Source of the DNA: an uncultured Salinicoccus sp.
Lineage (GTDB): Bacteria > Bacillota > Bacilli > Staphylococcales > Salinicoccaceae
Direction: 5' to 3'
Length of the DNA stretch: 64,000 nucleotides
Assembly: GCA_947494965.1 (NCBI GenBank)
Contig: CANLWV010000009.1
Location: 1-64,000 of the forward strand
In this document: one piece after another, positions 55,132 through 64,000 of the stretch
Numbering within the stretch: position 1 is the first letter of the stretch
Layout of the letters: each line of letters opens with the position of its first letter
Notes under the pieces: generated by a model
What the model was told of the DNA's origin: nothing
The model's input: only the letters and a program-made list of their open reading frames with translations
Databases searched by the model: none
Made by a program: the position numbers and the translations under genes

Positions 55132-55632
55132 ATGAGTCTAGTGGGGGAGATAGATCGCGAAATCCGTATGGGCATCATAACGGTCAGCGATACACGCACT
55201 AAGGAAAGTGATAAAGGCGGACGCCTTGTCATGGATTACGTCTCAGGAATGAATGTGGAAATCAAGCCGGAGTGGTACAGCATCGTCAAAGATGACCAGC
55301 AAGAGATTGTGGATGCGGTGCACGAGCTTTTGGATAACGGCGTCGATGCCATCATAACGACGGGGGGGACGGGCATAGCACCTAGAGATGTCACCATCGA
55401 AGCAGTGCGGCCTCTTTTTGATAAGGAGATAGAAGGATTCGGAGAAATTTTCCGTATGCTCAGCTTTACAGAGGATATCGGGTCACGAAGTATACTCTCA
55501 AGGGCTATAGCCGGAAGCATCGGCAACGCAGTGGTGCTTTCATTACCGGGATCGACAGGAGCGGTCAAGTTGGCGATGGAACGGTTGATTGTCCCTGAAT
55601 TAAACCATATCGTCCACGAATTGAATAAATAA
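55132..55632 (+). CDS. moaB: molybdopterin adenylyltransferase MoaB
   Basis: 166-residue MogA/MoaB fold: ITVSDTRTKESDKGG, the ITTGGTGIAPRDVT substrate loop and LPGSTGAVKLAME. Adenylates molybdopterin before molybdate insertion by MoeA. AGGAGGAG precedes the start; 10 bases after moeB. Confidence 0.93.
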   Translation: MSLVGEIDREIRMGIITVSDTRTKESDKGGRLVMDYVSGMNVEIKPEWYSIVKDDQQEIVDAVHELLDNGVDAIITTGGTGIAPRDVTIEAVRPLFDKEIEGFGEIFRMLSFTEDIGSRSILSRAIAGSIGNAVVLSLPGSTGAVKLAMERLIVPELNHIVHELNK

Positions 55633-55656
55633 AAGCGTGCCGTATGGCACGCTTTA
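55631..55656. terminator. bidirectional terminator between moaB and moaC
   Basis: AAAGCGTGCC-GTAT-GGCACGCTTT with flanking A/T, at the convergent junction. Confidence 0.88.
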
Positions 55657-56136
55657 CTTGTCTATATGGTAATCACCGGATTTCCCGCCAGTCTTCGAGA
55701 CCAGGGCGGTTTCGCGGATGATCATCCCCTTATCGATCGCCTTGCACATATCGTAGACGGTGAGGGCAGCTGCACTTGCTGCTGTCAATGCTTCCATTTC
55801 GACACCAGTGCGACCGGAAGTCTTAACTGTTGCTTCAATATGAAGTGCGTAGCCATCAGATAAATCCCAAGTGAAGGAAATATCTATGCCGGACAGAGGA
55901 AGCGGATGGCACATTGGTATGATCTGATGCGTGTTCTTTGCAGCCATGATGCCTGAAACCTGAGCCACAGAAAGCACATCACCTTTTTCTACAGTCTTGC
56001 CTGTAATGGCTTCGTGTATTTCTTTAGAAACAATGAGCGTACTTTTGGCGAGCGCTGTACGGGTGGTTATCTCTTTATCGGAAACATCGACCATCCGGGC
56101 TCTGCCTTCTTGGTTGAAGTGAGTGAATTTCGACAA
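55654..56136 (-). CDS. moaC: cyclic pyranopterin monophosphate synthase MoaC
   Basis: 160 residues; acts with MoaA in the first step of Mo cofactor synthesis. Motifs: [56 protein letters not shown]. The TTG at 56136, behind GAAAGGAAG, matches where homologues start; the frame runs up to 56178. It is the only mo gene on the minus strand, divergent from moeA. Confidence 0.92.
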   Translation of the reverse strand: MSKFTHFNQEGRARMVDVSDKEITTRTALAKSTLIVSKEIHEAITGKTVEKGDVLSVAQVSGIMAAKNTHQIIPMCHPLPLSGIDISFTWDLSDGYALHIEATVKTSGRTGVEMEALTAASAAALTVYDMCKAIDKGMIIRETALVSKTGGKSGDYHIDK

Positions 56137-56198
56137 TTTAAACTTCCTTTCTAGTATAATGAGTATAACAGAGTTCATGATAGGAAAGTAGGGATGAT

Positions 56199-57455
56199 AT
56201 GAATTTGAACCGTAAGCCGATCCCTGTACCGGAGGCAGTGGATCGTGCCGTTGCTGAAGTAACGCCTCTTAAGAGTGAAGCGGTTTCCTATAGGGAAGCA
56301 TATGGGCGTATTTTAGCGGAAGATCTGAAGGCCACCATGTCCGTGCCTCATTTTGACAAATCAGCTATGGATGGATTTGCGATACGTTCAAAGGACTCAA
56401 TAGGGGCTTCAGGTGATGATAGAATCGAGTTTACGGTGGCAGAAGAAGTGCCAGCAGGCTCGACAAGTGATTATATACTTAAAGAAAATGAGGCTTTCCG
56501 TATAATGACCGGAGCGCCTGTACCAGCAAGCGCTGACGCAGTTGTCATGTTTGAACAGGCGAAGATGAATGATGAGGCTTTTACGATAAGGAAAGCGTTC
56601 GATCCAGGCGAAAATATTGCGATAGAAGGCGAGGAGTGTCAACAGGGTGAAGTGATCGTACCTCGGGGCACGTTCATCAATCCTGGTACTGTGGCAACTT
56701 TGGCGACATTCGGCTATAAAAATGTAGAGGTCTACAGACAACCCGTCGTCGGCATTTTGGCTACAGGGAGTGAATTGATAGAGATTGACCAGCCACTCAG
56801 TCCAGGTAAGATACGAAATTCCAATGGCCCGATGATCATGAGTCAACTGAAGCGGATGAACATCACCGGGAAAATGTATGCATTGGAAGCCGATGATTTT
56901 GACACACTCCTCGAACGCGTTGAAGATATGTTGGATGAAGTGGATGCCATAATCACAACTGGCGGCGTTTCCGTAGGCGATTACGATTTCTTGCCCAAGC
57001 TGTATGAGTCCCTTGGCGCTGAGGAACTCTTCAATAAAGTGGGTATGCGTCCAGGGAGTGTCACAACAGTGAGCATGCTCGGAGGAGTCCCTCTCTTCGG
57101 TTTGAGCGGCAACCCTTCAGCATGCTACACAGGATTTGAATTGTTTGCAAGGCCGTCACTGCTTAAGATGATGGGGCACGATAAAATCTATGCACCTGTA
57201 GTGGATGGTGTACTTGACGGTGACTTTAAAAAAGCCAATCCGTTCACACGCTTCGTCAGGGCAGAGATTGACTATCGTGCCGGAGGCATATACGCAAAAC
57301 CGGCTGGTTTCAATAAGTCGAATGCGGTCACGTCCATTGCGAGAAGCAATGGCATCATCGTTTTGCCGGGCGGTTCAAGGGGGTACCAAAAAGGAGATCC
57401 AATCAAGGTGATGATGACTGATATGACTACCGGGGCCAGGCAGTTCAATCTATGA
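56199..57455 (+). CDS. moeA: molybdopterin molybdenumtransferase MoeA
   Basis: 418 residues; inserts molybdate into adenylated molybdopterin. Conserved: [73 protein letters not shown], and a C-terminal domain IV ([11 protein letters not shown]). AGTAGGGATG precedes the ATG. Overlaps mobB by four bases. Confidence 0.95.
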   Translation: MNLNRKPIPVPEAVDRAVAEVTPLKSEAVSYREAYGRILAEDLKATMSVPHFDKSAMDGFAIRSKDSIGASGDDRIEFTVAEEVPAGSTSDYILKENEAFRIMTGAPVPASADAVVMFEQAKMNDEAFTIRKAFDPGENIAIEGEECQQGEVIVPRGTFINPGTVATLATFGYKNVEVYRQPVVGILATGSELIEIDQPLSPGKIRNSNGPMIMSQLKRMNITGKMYALEADDFDTLLERVEDMLDEVDAIITTGGVSVGDYDFLPKLYESLGAEELFNKVGMRPGSVTTVSMLGGVPLFGLSGNPSACYTGFELFARPSLLKMMGHDKIYAPVVDGVLDGDFKKANPFTRFVRAEIDYRAGGIYAKPAGFNKSNAVTSIARSNGIIVLPGGSRGYQKGDPIKVMMTDMTTGARQFNL

Positions 57456-57901
57456 AGATTCTGCAGATAACCGGTTTCAAGAACACTGGCAAGACCACCC
57501 TGATATTGAAGCTTGTAAAGCGACTGAAACAGCAACAACAGAAAGTTGCAGTGATAAAGCACCATCATCTGGAAGAAGAAGCCGGAAGCACCGATACGGA
57601 GAGGTTTTTGCTTGAAGGTGCCGATACGACGATATTGAATACCCCGTCCATAACCATTGAGACAAGGAAACACCCCAATCTGGCCGAACAGCTGGCAGAA
57701 TTTGAAGGTGCAATGGATGTCGTATTGATAGAAGGGTACAAACATGAAGCGTACCCTAAAATAGTACTGACCTACTCCTTTTCCGATGGACACACTAATG
57801 TCAGTGAAATAGGGATGCGGAATGTTTTAATGGAAGCGGATATGAGGTATGATGAGGCTAAGGTTTTCCAATGGTTTGACGAATGGAGTTCTGGAATATG
57901 A
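57452..57901 (+). CDS. mobB: molybdopterin-guanine dinucleotide biosynthesis adapter MobB
   Basis: 149-residue GTPase-like protein with Walker A GFKNTGKTTLILKL, a switch-like KHHHLEEEAGSTDTERF and VVLIEGYKHEAYPK. Helps MobA make MGD, the cofactor form used by NarG. Start overlaps the moeA stop, and its stop overlaps moaE. Confidence 0.92.
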   Translation: MKILQITGFKNTGKTTLILKLVKRLKQQQQKVAVIKHHHLEEEAGSTDTERFLLEGADTTILNTPSITIETRKHPNLAEQLAEFEGAMDVVLIEGYKHEAYPKIVLTYSFSDGHTNVSEIGMRNVLMEADMRYDEAKVFQWFDEWSSGI

Positions 57902-58341
57902 AGCAATATGAAATAGTGGATACACCAATAGATATCAACAAGTACCATAGTTATACGGTCAACGAAGTGCAAGGGGCTGTATGCATGTTTACGGGTCATG
58001 TGCGCGAGTGGACAAAAGGGACTAGAACTGTCCACTTGGAGTATGAAGCCTATAAACCTATGGCGGAAAGTAAAATGGCCCAAATTGGGGATGAGATTGC
58101 ACAACGTTGGCCTGGGGTCATTACAACAATCGCCCATCGGGTGGGCAAGCTTGAAATATCAGATATTGCTGTCGTCATAGTAACAAGTGCCCCACATCGG
58201 AAAGATAGTTATCAAGCCAATGAATATGCGATAGAACGGATTAAGGAAGTTGTTCCAATCTGGAAAAAAGAAGTATGGGAAGACGGTGAAGAATGGATGG
58301 GGCATCAGCGTCAGTACCATTCAAGTGTGGAGGAGGAATAA
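57898..58341 (+). CDS. moaE: molybdopterin synthase large subunit MoaE
   Basis: 147 residues. GAVCMFTGHVREWTKG, LEYEAYKPMAESKM, IAHRVGKLEISDIAVVIVTSAPHR and the catalytic Lys in PIWKKEVWEDGEEW identify MoaE. With MoaD it turns cyclic pyranopterin into molybdopterin. ATG at 57898 overlaps mobB; stop overlaps the moaD start. Confidence 0.94.
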   Translation: MKQYEIVDTPIDINKYHSYTVNEVQGAVCMFTGHVREWTKGTRTVHLEYEAYKPMAESKMAQIGDEIAQRWPGVITTIAHRVGKLEISDIAVVIVTSAPHRKDSYQANEYAIERIKEVVPIWKKEVWEDGEEWMGHQRQYHSSVEEE

Positions 58342-58577
58342 TGATGGATATCATGGTGTTCGCAGGGCTGAAGGAGAAGATTGGGGGCACCCACGTCACA
58401 TTGGACATCAAAAATGAACCTACGGTCAAAGAGTTGAAAGAAACGGTATATAGGCAATATCCCGCCCTTGAAGGGGATGTTTTCCAAGTGGCCTGCAACG
58501 AATCATTCGTTAAGGATACGCACATACTTTCAAAAACGGATGAGGTTGCTCTGATTCCACCAGTGAGTGGAGGATGA
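58341..58577 (+). CDS. moaD: molybdopterin synthase sulfur carrier MoaD
   Basis: 78-residue ubiquitin-like protein ending in PPVSGG, the Gly-Gly tail that MoeB activates. AGGAGGAATA precedes the ATG, which shares a base with the moaE stop; a second ATG follows directly. Confidence 0.94.
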   Translation: MMDIMVFAGLKEKIGGTHVTLDIKNEPTVKELKETVYRQYPALEGDVFQVACNESFVKDTHILSKTDEVALIPPVSGG

Positions 58578-59149
58578 CAGGCACTATAGGCATAGTCATG
58601 GCAGGAGGGAACTCGACCCGTTTTGGCGAAGATAAGGCTTTCTTTGAAATAGACGGTAAGCCGATGTATCGGCATATAGTAGATGCGTTGGAACAATCGG
58701 GCGTGTGCGATGAGATCATGGTCAGCACTAATTCGAGATTAAGTGGTCGATTTGATGATATGCCGGTAAAAGTGGATGTGAAAAGGTTCAGGGATAGGGG
58801 GCCGCTTGCCGGCATATATACATTTGCCGATGCTTATCCGGATAAGCGATTGCTCATCATATCATGTGACACGCCCTACATTAGCCCAGAGTGGATCAGG
58901 ACTCTGCATGAAGTGGCTCTTGATGACCAGTCAATCGTTGTGACACGGTCTGGAGACAGGTTACACCCACTTGTTGGCATCTATCAGGGGGGCGGGCTCG
59001 CTTCAGACATTGAAAGATTATTGACGACAGACCGAAGGAGCATGAAAGCACTATTCGCAGAAAGAAAGACAATCGAAGTGGACAGTAAACTTTATGATAT
59101 TGATGTAACCAGTTTCCTGAACATCAATAGAAAAGCAGACCTTCACTGA
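58574..59149 (+). CDS. mobA: molybdenum cofactor guanylyltransferase MobA
   Basis: 191 residues. GTP-binding loop [20 protein letters not shown] and [11 protein letters not shown] are typical; adds GMP to molybdopterin. Starts within the end of moaD; 11 bases before moaA. Confidence 0.93.
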   Translation: MTGTIGIVMAGGNSTRFGEDKAFFEIDGKPMYRHIVDALEQSGVCDEIMVSTNSRLSGRFDDMPVKVDVKRFRDRGPLAGIYTFADAYPDKRLLIISCDTPYISPEWIRTLHEVALDDQSIVVTRSGDRLHPLVGIYQGGGLASDIERLLTTDRRSMKALFAERKTIEVDSKLYDIDVTSFLNINRKADLH

Positions 59150-59160
59150 GGAGGGGTACG

Positions 59161-60183
59161 ATGGCGGGAAGTATAACGGATAAATTTGGCAGGCCGATTC
59201 GGGATCTGAGGATATCAGTGACTGACCGTTGCAATTTCCGATGCAGATACTGCATGCCGAAAGAGATTTTCGGGGATGATTTCGCGTTTATGAAGAAGGA
59301 CGAGCTCTTATCTTTTGAGGAAATTGAACGCATTGCAAAAATATACGCGTCCCTGGGCGTCAAAAAATTGAGGATCACTGGCGGGGAACCGCTTCTTAGA
59401 CGGGACCTCGATGTATTGATAAAAAGGCTTAATGATATAGAGGGTATTGAAGATATAGGTATGACCACAAATGGTCTATTGTTGAAGAAACATGGCAAGA
59501 AACTTTATGAAGCAGGGCTCAGGAGACTCAATATCAGCCTTGACGCGATGGATGACGAATTGTTTGGACAGATCAATGATCGCGGCATCGGCACTTCAAG
59601 GATAATCGAGCAGATTGAGTATGCCATTTCACTCGGATTTAAGATTAAAATCAATATGGTTGTGCAAAAAGGCTTGAATGACCATGAAATACTGCCAATG
59701 GCCCGCTTCTTCAAAAAGATGCCTGTAACATTGAGATTCATAGAATTTATGGATGTCGGAAACGATAATGGGTGGAATTTTGATAGAGTAGTCACCAAAA
59801 AAGAAATACTGGAAATTCTTGAGAATGAATTTGATATTGAACCTTTGGAACCGGCATACTACGGGGAAGTGGCAAAAGTCTATCGTCATAATGACGCAGA
59901 TTCGCACCTTGGTTTCATCACCAGCGTGTCTGAAAGCTTCTGTTCGACATGCACCCGTGCCAGACTCTCCTCAGATGGAAAGTTCTATGGTTGCCTTTTC
60001 GCTGTGGAAGGTTTTGATGTCAGGAAGCACCTTAGAGAAGGTGTATCCGACCAGGAATTGGAAGAGATACTGACTGGGGTATGGAACAGGCGGGACGACC
60101 GTTACTCAGATCTCAGGACGGAAATTACTGCAGAAAACCGCCGGAAGCGCAATAAGATCAATATGAGCTATATAGGTGGCTGA
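59161..60183 (+). CDS. moaA: GTP 3',8-cyclase MoaA
   Basis: 340-residue radical-SAM enzyme for the first step of Mo cofactor synthesis. N-terminal cluster [11 protein letters not shown] motif [12 protein letters not shown]-terminal cluster [18 protein letters not shown], and the required C-terminal Gly-Gly (YIGG). TGAGGAGGGG precedes the ATG. Its stop codon lies in the base of a strong hairpin. Confidence 0.95.
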   Translation: MAGSITDKFGRPIRDLRISVTDRCNFRCRYCMPKEIFGDDFAFMKKDELLSFEEIERIAKIYASLGVKKLRITGGEPLLRRDLDVLIKRLNDIEGIEDIGMTTNGLLLKKHGKKLYEAGLRRLNISLDAMDDELFGQINDRGIGTSRIIEQIEYAISLGFKIKINMVVQKGLNDHEILPMARFFKKMPVTLRFIEFMDVGNDNGWNFDRVVTKKEILEILENEFDIEPLEPAYYGEVAKVYRHNDADSHLGFITSVSESFCSTCTRARLSSDGKFYGCLFAVEGFDVRKHLREGVSDQELEEILTGVWNRRDDRYSDLRTEITAENRRKRNKINMSYIGG

Positions 60184-60218
60184 CAAAGAACGTGAAGTGT
60201 GACTTCACGTTCTTTGTC
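60182..60218. promoter_or_regulatory. perfect 17-bp hairpin between moaA and cydD
   Basis: GACAAAGAACGTGAAGT, loop GTG, ACTTCACGTTCTTTGTC. It starts at the moaA stop codon and ends four bases before the cydD ribosome site. No T run follows, so it is not a standard terminator; attenuation, mRNA protection or protein binding are possible. Confidence 0.6.
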
Positions 60219-60234
60219 GATGGAAAGGATAATT

Positions 60235-61803
60235 ATGAAGCTGAACATACCAAAGAAATATATCCTGTTGTATACACTGATGTCCATGATGGGCGTGGCG
60301 GCTTTCGTCTTGTTTGGACATAACCTTTCGCTAGTGCTTGAAGAAATTGTAATAGAAAAGAAAACTCCAGCTGTTAAAGGGATGACGTTGGCCGGCCTTT
60401 TTTTCATCATCTATGCAATGCTGTTGATGATCTATAGGGTGACTTCGGCTAAAATTGCAAACAGCCGTATAGAGGCATTGACCACCGAGTTGATTGAGAA
60501 GATCGGGGATGGCACCAAAAAGCAATCAGAAGCGATGCTCAATGCAGTATTTGTCCATATGGAGAAATACCGCCCTTTCGAAAAGGTCTTCATCCCCACT
60601 GTCATACAGACTGCTGTCAAACTAGCAGTAATTATCATAGCATCATTCTTCGTCCATAAAAATGCTGCTTTCATCATGTTATTCACAGCACCATTCGTAC
60701 CTTTGTATTACATCCTTGTGGGATTGCGTACGAAGGATGAATCGGAAGCTCAGGCCACGCAGTTCGACGAGCTTGGTACGCTTTTCCTCAACCTGATAAG
60801 GGGGAAGGATACGGTACGCTACACACAATCTCAGCAAACTGTCATCGATAGGCTCAGATCATTTAATTCGGGCTATGTAAAAGAAACGATGAATATTTTA
60901 AAATATGCCTTCCAATCCACTTTAATGCTTGAGTTCATTACGATTCTCGGGATTGGACTCATTGCTCTTGAAGTTGGGTTGCAGATCATAATTTTTGATG
61001 GCATTACATTCTATGCGGCATTTTTCACGTTGCTGCTGGCACCTGAGTTCTATAATGCATTAAAAGTACTCGGCATCGAATTTCATAATGGCAAGCTTGC
61101 CCAAGGGCATTTGGACCGCATCGAAGTGTTGATCGATCAGGGAGAACCAACCGAAGAGTACCGCATTTTCAATGCTCAGACGAGTGCAGTGACACTCGAG
61201 GGTGTTTCAATGGGCCATGGGGAGCTATCGCTTCTGGAAAATGTGAATCTATCCTTGCCGAAAACAGGGCTCACTGCCATAACAGGTCCTTCCGGCATCG
61301 GTAAAAGTACATTCATGCGTATGTTGCTTGGACTCCACCGCCCTGCTGAAGGCGCTTTATACCTTCATACGGATGATATCGGATATATATCCGATGAAGT
61401 CTATTTCTCGGATACGTCCATCTATGACTATGTTTCTGATGGACGTTACAGCGAAGAAGACGTCATCAGTATATTGGAGCGCCTTGACTTGATGGGGAGC
61501 TTGAACAATCTGGAGCAGGGCATCCATACTGAAATCGTAAACCACAACATCCCCCTCTCAGGCGGGGAAGTGGTGCGGCTCAAGATGGCGCGTGCACTGA
61601 TAAGAAAACCTGAAATCATCATTATGGATGAACCTACTGAGTTTCTCGATGCAACGACGGAAGAGATGGTTCTCTCATACTTGGATGAAATCAAGCATGA
61701 GAGTGCCATCATAGCGGTGGTCCACCGTAGAAAACTGCTCAGCATTGCTGATGCACACTACACGTTCGCTGACCGTAACATTGTAAGGGGAGGGGCTTTG
61801 TAA
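60235..61803 (+). CDS. cydD: thiol reductant ABC exporter subunit CydD
   Basis: 522-residue half-transporter: six membrane segments (to about 300) and an ATPase domain with Walker A GPSGIGKST, signature LSGGEVVRLKMA and Walker B IIIMDEPTEF. With CydC it exports cysteine/glutathione-type thiols and is needed for cytochrome bd assembly. The ATG at 60235 after GGAAAGGA is chosen; the frame is open from 60199 inside the hairpin. One base overlaps cydC. Confidence 0.88.
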   Translation: MKLNIPKKYILLYTLMSMMGVAAFVLFGHNLSLVLEEIVIEKKTPAVKGMTLAGLFFIIYAMLLMIYRVTSAKIANSRIEALTTELIEKIGDGTKKQSEAMLNAVFVHMEKYRPFEKVFIPTVIQTAVKLAVIIIASFFVHKNAAFIMLFTAPFVPLYYILVGLRTKDESEAQATQFDELGTLFLNLIRGKDTVRYTQSQQTVIDRLRSFNSGYVKETMNILKYAFQSTLMLEFITILGIGLIALEVGLQIIIFDGITFYAAFFTLLLAPEFYNALKVLGIEFHNGKLAQGHLDRIEVLIDQGEPTEEYRIFNAQTSAVTLEGVSMGHGELSLLENVNLSLPKTGLTAITGPSGIGKSTFMRMLLGLHRPAEGALYLHTDDIGYISDEVYFSDTSIYDYVSDGRYSEEDVISILERLDLMGSLNNLEQGIHTEIVNHNIPLSGGEVVRLKMARALIRKPEIIIMDEPTEFLDATTEEMVLSYLDEIKHESAIIAVVHRRKLLSIADAHYTFADRNIVRGGAL

Positions 61804-63419
61804 TGGAATATTTGAAGAGTGAAAGGAAAAACATCTTCTACAGCATCCTTCTCGGCCTTGCAGGTGGTCTGGTGGGGGTCTCCCTGTTCGGACTCAGTGG
61901 CTACATGATCAGTCTTAGTTTCTTCGACCCGCCATTTTTCATAATCGTCCTCATCATTGCAGTAATCAAGTTTTTCGGGATGATGAAAGGCGCCTTCAAA
62001 TATATCGAGCGTCTACTCTCGCATGATGCGACATTCAGGCTCATCGGGCGTCTTAGGTTGAATTACTTCAAAACCGCCATACAAAATCATGCGGATACGC
62101 ATAGCGTTAAATTCATACAGCGGCTGAACCAGTATTTTGAAGAGGTCGAAAATTATTATATCCGCATTGTCTATCCGTATATCGTAGCGTTGCTGTTATC
62201 AATGCTCCTGATTCTTCTATCCATCTATTTCGGGGCAGTATTTGTAATAATGTCGACAGTTGTGGCACTGGTGCTTCTTTATGCCATACCGAAAATGTTT
62301 GAAAAGCGGGTGACGAATGATCTGCGTGCCAGGAATGGTGTTGAAGACGCGCTCTATGGTCGTCTCTATCATTATATCCACGACTTTACCGACTTGTTTG
62401 TGACAGGGAGGACGCAAGATAAGAAAAAAGAGATTTCCCAGGAAATCTCTAGGGTGAGAGCAACAGAAGATAAGGTTGCCTTCTCGGACGCTGCAATGCA
62501 GTTCATCGCCCAACTGCTTCAGGTTGCAGCACTCCTGTTCATCATATTCTGGCTGTATGAAGATATGCCACTCCTTGTACCTATGATCATGTTACTGGTA
62601 CTCAGCTATTTCGATCTTGTCATGCCGGTCATGCAACCTGCAAGCCGGTACAGATCAGTCAAGGAAGCGGTAGGGGTACTCAACGCTGAGACGTCACCAC
62701 AACCGACAATAACGAAAGACGTCTCCCTAGACCAAATAGATGTGAGGTTGCTTGATTATCGTTATGCCACTGCCTCAGTCGATGTCCTAAAAGGGATTAC
62801 GGTCAACTTCAGGCGTGGTGAAAAGCACGCAATCATCGGCAGCAGTGGATCCGGCAAGACAACCTTACTTGAACGCATCATTGAGGGTGGACCCTCAATC
62901 CATCTAATCCACGGATCTGAGGAAGTCAGCCAGGAGGGGTTACTTCAAAACGCTTCCATCATGCCCCAACATCTCGACTTCTACAATGCTTCAGTCATTG
63001 ACAACGTCACTCTTTTCGGACATCTCAACAGAGCTAGAGAAGAAGTTGTCGAAGACCTCGAATTGATGGAAATGTCTTACTATACACCGGAAGAAATGAT
63101 CGAGTTCACCGGCCGGCTGTCGGGAGGAGAACAAAAGCGACTGCACTTCATAAGAATGTTGGCCGAAGATAAGTCATGGTGGATTATGGATGAACCGACA
63201 GCACGGCTAGATGACAGGCTCAAACAAAAACTGTGGGATCAAATATTGGCACAGCCAACAGTAATTGTAAGTACACATGACTTAAGTCGCCTTGAGGAAT
63301 TTGACTATATTCATTATATGGAGCAGGGCAGTATAATAGAATCAGGCGGCTATTCCCGCCTGATGGCTGAAAAAGGGCATGTTTATCAAGCTGTTCAGCG
63401 CTTCAATGATTATTTATAG
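61803..63419 (+). CDS. cydC: thiol reductant ABC exporter subunit CydC
   Basis: 538-residue half-transporter with six membrane segments and ATPase motifs GSSGSGKTTL, LSGGEQKRLHF and WWIMDEPTARLDD. Partner of CydD; gene order cydD-cydC supports the assignment. cydAB is not in the window. Starts at the last base of the cydD stop codon. Confidence 0.88.
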   Translation: MEYLKSERKNIFYSILLGLAGGLVGVSLFGLSGYMISLSFFDPPFFIIVLIIAVIKFFGMMKGAFKYIERLLSHDATFRLIGRLRLNYFKTAIQNHADTHSVKFIQRLNQYFEEVENYYIRIVYPYIVALLLSMLLILLSIYFGAVFVIMSTVVALVLLYAIPKMFEKRVTNDLRARNGVEDALYGRLYHYIHDFTDLFVTGRTQDKKKEISQEISRVRATEDKVAFSDAAMQFIAQLLQVAALLFIIFWLYEDMPLLVPMIMLLVLSYFDLVMPVMQPASRYRSVKEAVGVLNAETSPQPTITKDVSLDQIDVRLLDYRYATASVDVLKGITVNFRRGEKHAIIGSSGSGKTTLLERIIEGGPSIHLIHGSEEVSQEGLLQNASIMPQHLDFYNASVIDNVTLFGHLNRAREEVVEDLELMEMSYYTPEEMIEFTGRLSGGEQKRLHFIRMLAEDKSWWIMDEPTARLDDRLKQKLWDQILAQPTVIVSTHDLSRLEEFDYIHYMEQGSIIESGGYSRLMAEKGHVYQAVQRFNDYL

Positions 63420-63483
63420 TAATAAAATTATATGCATGATAGAATTATGGCAGTTATTTCATAGAGAAAGTGGGAAAATGACG

Positions 63484-64000
63484 ATGAAGAAAACAGCAAT
63501 CGTGACGGATTCTTCCTCAGGTGTAGAAAAAGAGTATGCAGAAGAACATGATGTCTTCGTATTGCCGATGTCTGTCATCATCGACGGAGTCGCCTATAGG
63601 GACGGCGTCGATGCAACAACTGAAGAGATTTACGATATGCTGAAGCAGAGTGGGGAAGGTGCTAAAACTTCGCAACCGCCAATCGGTGAGTTCATGGAGA
63701 TCTATGAGAAAATAGAAGCGGATGACTCATTTGATTCGGTCATCGCGATCCATGCATCCAGTGAACTTACGGGTACTTACCAAAGTTCGCTGAGTGCTTC
63801 TGAAAACATCGACAAGCCAGTCCATGTCATTGACTCCCGTATTGGAAGCTATCCTATGAAGCAGATGGTGGAGCATGCTGTCGAATCGAAGGAATCTGAC
63901 AAAGGAATTGAAGAAGTGGTAAAGGAAATCCAAGGCATGACCGACCGCGCTCAATTATACCTGCTGCCTAAAAGTTTCAACCAGATGAGGAAGAGTGGCA
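63484..64000 (+). CDS. fakB: DegV/FakB fatty-acid-binding protein, 5' part
   Basis: At least 172 residues of a DegV-family protein, cut by the window end. MKKTAIVTDSSSGV, the lipid-head loop KTSQPPIGEF and IAIHASSELTGTYQSS are typical. Members present fatty acids to the kinase FakA. ATG at 63484 fits the GTGGG site; ATG at 63478 is an alternative. Confidence 0.88.
   Translation, partial: MKKTAIVTDSSSGVEKEYAEEHDVFVLPMSVIIDGVAYRDGVDATTEEIYDMLKQSGEGAKTSQPPIGEFMEIYEKIEADDSFDSVIAIHASSELTGTYQSSLSASENIDKPVHVIDSRIGSYPMKQMVEHAVESKESDKGIEEVVKEIQGMTDRAQLYLLPKSFNQMRKSG

Noticed and set aside
1..64000. CRISPR array, insertion sequence, prophage, restriction or toxin-antitoxin system
   Set aside because: No spaced repeats, transposase, integrase or nuclease genes, and no tRNA-flanking direct repeats were noticed.

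Overview
The window looks like a chromosomal stretch of a low- to mid-GC Gram-positive coccus of the family Staphylococcaceae. Evidence: an rrn-linked tRNA cluster, a rocF(arg)-dacA-cdaR-glmM-glmS order like that of staphylococci, a CcpE-type LysR regulator, the oxygen/nitrate regulators NreABC beside narGHJI, and a three-LysM/CHAP Sle1-type amidase. Base composition appears higher in GC than Staphylococcus itself, and ClpE and a complete queuosine pathway are present. A genus such as Salinicoccus or Jeotgalicoccus is therefore more likely than Staphylococcus; this genus guess is inference. No phage, insertion sequence, CRISPR array or conjugative element was seen. Genes are intact, closely packed and usually have strong Shine-Dalgarno sites.

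Layout. 1-630: end of a 5S rRNA and tRNAs Asn, Glu, Val, Tyr, Gln, Lys. 0.7-8.6 kb: arginase, two regulators, c-di-AMP cyclase dacA with its partner cdaR, glmM, then glmS behind a glmS ribozyme. 8.7-14.9 kb: a SurA-type lipoprotein, clpE under CtsR-type operators, a 38-residue lipopeptide, aldA and a cation efflux gene. 15.0-17.9 kb: desaturase with its thermosensor pair DesK/DesR. 17.9-22.7 kb: a membrane hydrolase, ywbE, a DHA2 drug exporter, a 53-residue unknown, a YhdH-type reductase and trhO. 22.9-25.3 kb: queC-queD-queE and, behind a preQ1-I riboswitch, queF. 25.3-43.4 kb: mixed housekeeping genes (acetyltransferases, transporters, Sle1-type amidase, YeeI, two short-chain dehydrogenases with altered catalytic residues, an ABC exporter, ccpE, a LOG protein, several unknowns).

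42.7-63.4 kb is a nitrate-respiration island: a ScdA/Ric-like di-iron protein, narGHJI, nreABC, a hemerythrin-like gene, narT, then almost the whole molybdenum cofactor pathway (moeB, moaB, moaC, moeA, mobB, moaE, moaD, mobA, moaA) and cydD-cydC. Sites resembling the NreC palindrome lie upstream of narG and narT. NarGHI needs Mo-bis-MGD, which the mo genes make; NreABC senses oxygen and nitrate; NarT imports nitrate; CydDC supports assembly of cytochrome bd. The window ends inside a DegV/FakB gene.

I did not find a clearly new multi-gene system. The most interesting departures are the two di-iron proteins flanking the nar/nre block (one missing its family cysteines), the placement of the preQ1 switch inside the que cluster, the doubled promoter/CtsR arrangement at clpE, two dehydrogenases without standard catalytic residues, and a perfect 17-bp hairpin between moaA and cydD.
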